From JAUPVO01 sp043759615 (GTDB taxonomy: Bacteria > Patescibacteriota > Minisyncoccia > Phycocordibacterales > UBA5272), in the NCBI GenBank assembly GCA_043759615.1, contig JAYVLF010000022.1, positions 1 through 14,070 on the forward strand: a DNA stretch of 14,070 nt. Direction: 5' to 3'. The position numbers were made by a program, and so were the translations under genes. The notes under the pieces are model-generated. The model did not search any database. It saw only the letters and a list, made by a program, of their open reading frames with translations, and had not been told where the DNA came from. The stretch's first letter is position 1, and each line of letters opens with the position of its first letter. Of this stretch, positions 11,869 to 14,070 are shown in pieces.

Positions 11869-12018
11869 AATAACTTTAAATCTCTGCGAGGGTTCATGAT
11901 TCTAGGAAACTAAGAAAAATATAACAAACTTTGGCGAGGCGTTGGCATATAGGCAAAAGAGTATCGAAACTCGCCTATTACATATAAATAATCGCCAAAG
12001 AGTTATACAAAAAACAAT
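11869..12018 (+). promoter_or_regulatory. Structured 5' leader of the DEAD-box gene
   Basis: The leader is about 150 nt with no Shine-Dalgarno. Outer stem CTTTGGCGA/TCGCCAAAG (11929-11937/11992-12000). Inner stem ATAGGC/GCCTAT (11949-11954/11973-11978) capped by GAGT/ACTC (11959-11962/11969-11972). A competing stem GGCGAG/CTCGCC (11933-11938/11970-11975) uses bases of both. An 18-nt A-rich strand (AAAAAACAAT) leads to the ATG. Confidence 0.65.
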
Positions 12019-13404
12019 ATGGAAAACAGTAATTTTGGCCGTGCTAGAAGCAGTGGTCAGCGTAGTAATGGATTTCGCCAAGGTGGATCTCCTGAGGGAG
12101 CTTCACGTGGTGGATTTTCTGGTGGACAAAGATCAGATCGCCCTCAGGGAGGATTTGGTGGACAACGTCAAGGAGGCTTTGGACAACGTTCAGAGCGTCC
12201 ACAAGGTGGATTTGGTGGTGGATCACGTGGCGGATTCGGAGGTGGTAACAGAGGAGGAGGCTTTGGCGGTAACAGACAAAGATCAAATCGTCGCCCAGAT
12301 GAGCAGATCGCTTTTGGAAGATATATCAACAAGATAGACAAAGCAGAAACTGTAGCAGAATTTATCCCAAAAAATAAATTTACAGACTTTGAAATTCACG
12401 ATCAATTGAAATCAAATATTATCAGCAAAGGATATGAGAACCCTACTCCTATACAAGATTCAGCTATACCTCAGGTACTACGCGGAGTTGATATAGTGGG
12501 TCTCGCTAACACTGGTACTGGTAAAACAGCAGCCTTTCTTATCCCGCTTATCGATAAAGTATTAAAGAATCCTAGAGAGAATATCCTAGTGGTAGTTCCT
12601 ACTCGTGAGCTAGCTCTTCAAATCGAAAATGAGCTCAAAGGTTTTACTCGTGCTACTCCGATATACTCAGTATGTTGTGTTGGTGGTATGAATATACACG
12701 GTCAGATAGCTAGACTACGTAATCAAAATAACTTTGTGATCGGAACTCCAGGAAGACTAAAGGATCTTATCGACAGAAGAAGGATCGACCTATCTACATT
12801 TAACACTATCGTTCTTGACGAGGTGGACCAAATGCTAGACATGGGATTCGTCCATGACATGAGATATCTTATGGATCAGATGCCAGCAGAGAAACAAACT
12901 CTATTCTTCTCAGCTACACTTTCACCAAGTATCGAGAGAATCATCGGAGACTTTTTGAAGAATCCAATACGTATCTCAGTTAAAACTAGTGATACAAGTA
13001 AAAGCGTTGACCAAGATATAGTAAAACTACAACGTGGTGAGAATAAAATAGAAGTACTACATGACCTACTTGCAAAAGCAGAGTTTAACAAAGTTCTTAT
13101 CTTTGGACGTACAAAATACGGTGTAGAAGATCTATCAAATGCTCTCCGTGCAAAAGGATTCAAATCTGAGTCTATACACGGTGACAAGAATAACTCCGGT
13201 CGTCAGAGAGCTCTAAAAAGCTTCAAAGACGGAGTATCAGATATACTTGTAGCGACTGACGTTGCTGCTCGTGGACTAGATATACCAAATGTTTCTCACG
13301 TTATCAACTATGACTTACCTGCTACATACGATGACTATACACATAGAATCGGACGTACAGGACGCGCTGGTAAACTAGGAAAAGCTCTTACATTTGTAAT
13401 GTAA
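12019..13404 (+). CDS. DEAD-box RNA helicase with N-terminal RGG tail
   Basis: 461 aa. Residues 1-93 form a disordered Gly/Arg/Gln-rich region with repeated GGFGG, RGG and QGG units. The helicase core follows: Q motif with Gln146, motif I ANTGTGKT (163-170), Ia PTRELALQ (194-201), TPGR (243-246), motif II DEVD (267-270, in place of DEAD), III SAT (298-300), V ATDVAARGLDI (412-422) and VI HRIGRTGR (442-449). The protein ends just after the second RecA domain. It should unwind structured RNA using ATP, with a likely role in ribosome assembly, RNA decay or cold adaptation. Most bacterial relatives carry the basic tail at the C-terminus instead. The long leader and strong promoter suggest high and regulated expression. 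The terminator lies inside dnaX. Confidence 0.95.
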   Translation: MENSNFGRARSSGQRSNGFRQGGSPEGASRGGFSGGQRSDRPQGGFGGQRQGGFGQRSERPQGGFGGGSRGGFGGGNRGGGFGGNRQRSNRRPDEQIAFGRYINKIDKAETVAEFIPKNKFTDFEIHDQLKSNIISKGYENPTPIQDSAIPQVLRGVDIVGLANTGTGKTAAFLIPLIDKVLKNPRENILVVVPTRELALQIENELKGFTRATPIYSVCCVGGMNIHGQIARLRNQNNFVIGTPGRLKDLIDRRRIDLSTFNTIVLDEVDQMLDMGFVHDMRYLMDQMPAEKQTLFFSATLSPSIERIIGDFLKNPIRISVKTSDTSKSVDQDIVKLQRGENKIEVLHDLLAKAEFNKVLIFGRTKYGVEDLSNALRAKGFKSESIHGDKNNSGRQRALKSFKDGVSDILVATDVAARGLDIPNVSHVINYDLPATYDDYTHRIGRTGRAGKLGKALTFVM

Positions 13405-13412
13405 TCTAAAGC

Positions 13413-13432
13413 TTTCTTAGATCTCTAAGAAA
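13413..13432. other. 8-bp hairpin at the helicase/dnaX junction
   Basis: TTTCTTAG pairs with CTAAGAAA across ATCT. It covers the dnaX stop codon (13417-13419) and starts 9 nt after the helicase stop. Without a T-tract on either side it is a weak terminator candidate and may instead protect the 3' end of dnaX mRNA. Confidence 0.4.
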
Positions 13433-14070
13433 CTACAAAATATAGCGATAGACATCATATGTTTGTCGCTATTTTTGTTTATGAGATATGATTTCTCGAG
13501 GAAGTAGAGCAAGTTTTTACTTGTAAATAGTGCTGGACTACTAGATAATATCTCAGAAAAGATTTTATGTTTAGTGTCTAGTTTTAAGATGTCTAAACTT
13601 TCCAATTTTAAATTAGGGTCAAATCTCGCTTGCAATCCTATACGCAAATATTCTAATATATTTTTATAAAAGTTACCAAAATTTTTGACTTCTTTTAGTA
13701 TATTAAATATTTCTTTGATGCTGGCGTCCTTATCTTTACCCGAAATAGCCCTGAGCATATTCATCTCTAGATCAAATTCATTTTCACCAAAATAGTTTTT
13801 AATGTTTTCTAAATTTATCTCATCGTAAGAATGAATTACACTTTCTAGATTACTCACTGCATCTCTATATGAATTATTGGCATTCTTAGCAACTATCTCT
13901 ATCGCTTCACGAGATATTTTTATCTTCTTTTCTTTTGCTATGTGCTCCAATCTCTCTGACAACTGCTCTACATTTGGAACTTTGAGCTCTATCATCTGAC
14001 AACGTGATCTGACAGTTGGCAGTAACTTTTCAGCATGAGTAGTACAAAGTATGAATATGACATGTGCTGG
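13417..14070 (-). CDS. dnaX: DNA polymerase III subunit gamma/tau, 3' part
   Basis: 217 codons are visible; the frame is open to the window edge, so the P-loop half lies beyond 14070. The first residues, PAHVIFILCTTHAEKLLPTV then RSRCQ, match the sensor-1 region of DnaX (ATTEPHKLLPTIRSRCQ). Next come the lid and collar region (VEQLSERLEHIAKEKKIKIS, AIEIVAKNANNSYRDAVSNLE) and a helical C-terminal collar (DIIINL-type helices, about residues 90-215). The protein is expected to load the sliding clamp. It ends soon after the collar, so there is no long tau extension for helicase or polymerase contact. The end of the coding sequence contains the helicase terminator. Confidence 0.88.
   Translation of the reverse strand, partial: PAHVIFILCTTHAEKLLPTVRSRCQMIELKVPNVEQLSERLEHIAKEKKIKISREAIEIVAKNANNSYRDAVSNLESVIHSYDEINLENIKNYFGENEFDLEMNMLRAISGKDKDASIKEIFNILKEVKNFGNFYKNILEYLRIGLQARFDPNLKLESLDILKLDTKHKIFSEILSSSPALFTSKNLLYFLEKSYLINKNSDKHMMSIAIFCSFLEI
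13442..13480 (+). terminator. Terminator of the helicase gene, inside dnaX
   Basis: ATAGCGATAGACA (13442-13454) pairs with TGTTTGTCGCTAT (13460-13472), 13 bp including two G-T pairs, loop TCATA, followed by TTTTTGTTT. It terminates plus-strand transcription but lies within dnaX codons on the minus strand. Confidence 0.8.

Noticed and set aside
11863..11913. 16-codon leader peptide (ATG at 11863)
   Set aside because: Its ATG overlaps the -10 of the helicase promoter and would not be in the transcript; no regulatory codon run is present.
12100..12290. Tandem DNA repeat
   Set aside because: The repetition follows from the GGFGG/RGG protein repeats; the units differ in sequence and length.
12044..12337. 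Out-of-frame ORFs over the helicase RGG region
   Set aside because: Repetitive GGN/CGN codons give long open frames in all phases; the real frame continues into clear helicase motifs.

Overview
The window is a 14 kb chromosomal piece of an AT-rich, gene-dense bacterium. The gene set suggests a member of the Candidate Phyla Radiation (Patescibacteria, Parcubacteria-like): a compact Pth, a short DnaX without visible tau extension, small secreted proteins with one peptidoglycan-binding domain, a DEAD-box helicase with an N-terminal RGG tail, a four-domain S1 protein, and many tiny orphan genes. This placement is inferred from gene content, not from a phylogeny. All 18 visible stop codons are TAA (15) or TAG (3). 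TGA is never used as a stop, but it is also absent in frame, so the code looks standard.

Layout. 1-2348 (-): gyrA, missing only its extreme C-terminus. 2430-3134 (-) and 3424-4083 (+): two divergent secreted peptidoglycan-binding-domain proteins. 4130-5171 (-): a small membrane protein and a beta-lactamase-fold protein that has lost its metal ligands. 5426-6517 (+): rpsA-like S1 protein behind a long structured leader. 6572-7977 (-): pth, a DUF378 membrane protein and two orphan genes. 8110-8180 (+): tRNA-Gln(UUG). 8252-9980 (+): an accessory-looking run with a 40-aa membrane peptide, an orphan, a nucleoside 2-deoxyribosyltransferase-like protein and a DUF1399-like protein. 10026-11736: a GNAT acetyltransferase (-), a YgjP-like metallopeptidase (+) and a stand-alone Clp N-domain protein (-). 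12019-13404 (+): DEAD-box helicase behind a second structured leader. 13417-14070 (-): 3' part of dnaX.

The most notable pattern is in gene starts, which fall into three classes. (1) At least seven genes have a -10 box, usually extended (TGnTATAAT-like), ending 6 or 7 nt before the ATG, which predicts leaderless mRNAs. (2) rpsA, the helicase gene and one secreted-protein gene have predicted leaders of about 150-210 nt. These have no Shine-Dalgarno sequence and end in an A-rich AAAAAACAA-type tract. In rpsA and the helicase gene a closing stem ends exactly 18 nt before the ATG. (3) Only two genes (DUF1399-like and Clp-N) have a clear Shine-Dalgarno sequence, and the DUF1399-like gene also has a deviating codon usage. 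Convergent genes are separated by strong hairpin terminators, one of which lies inside the dnaX coding sequence. No CRISPR array, insertion sequence, integrase or rRNA is visible.
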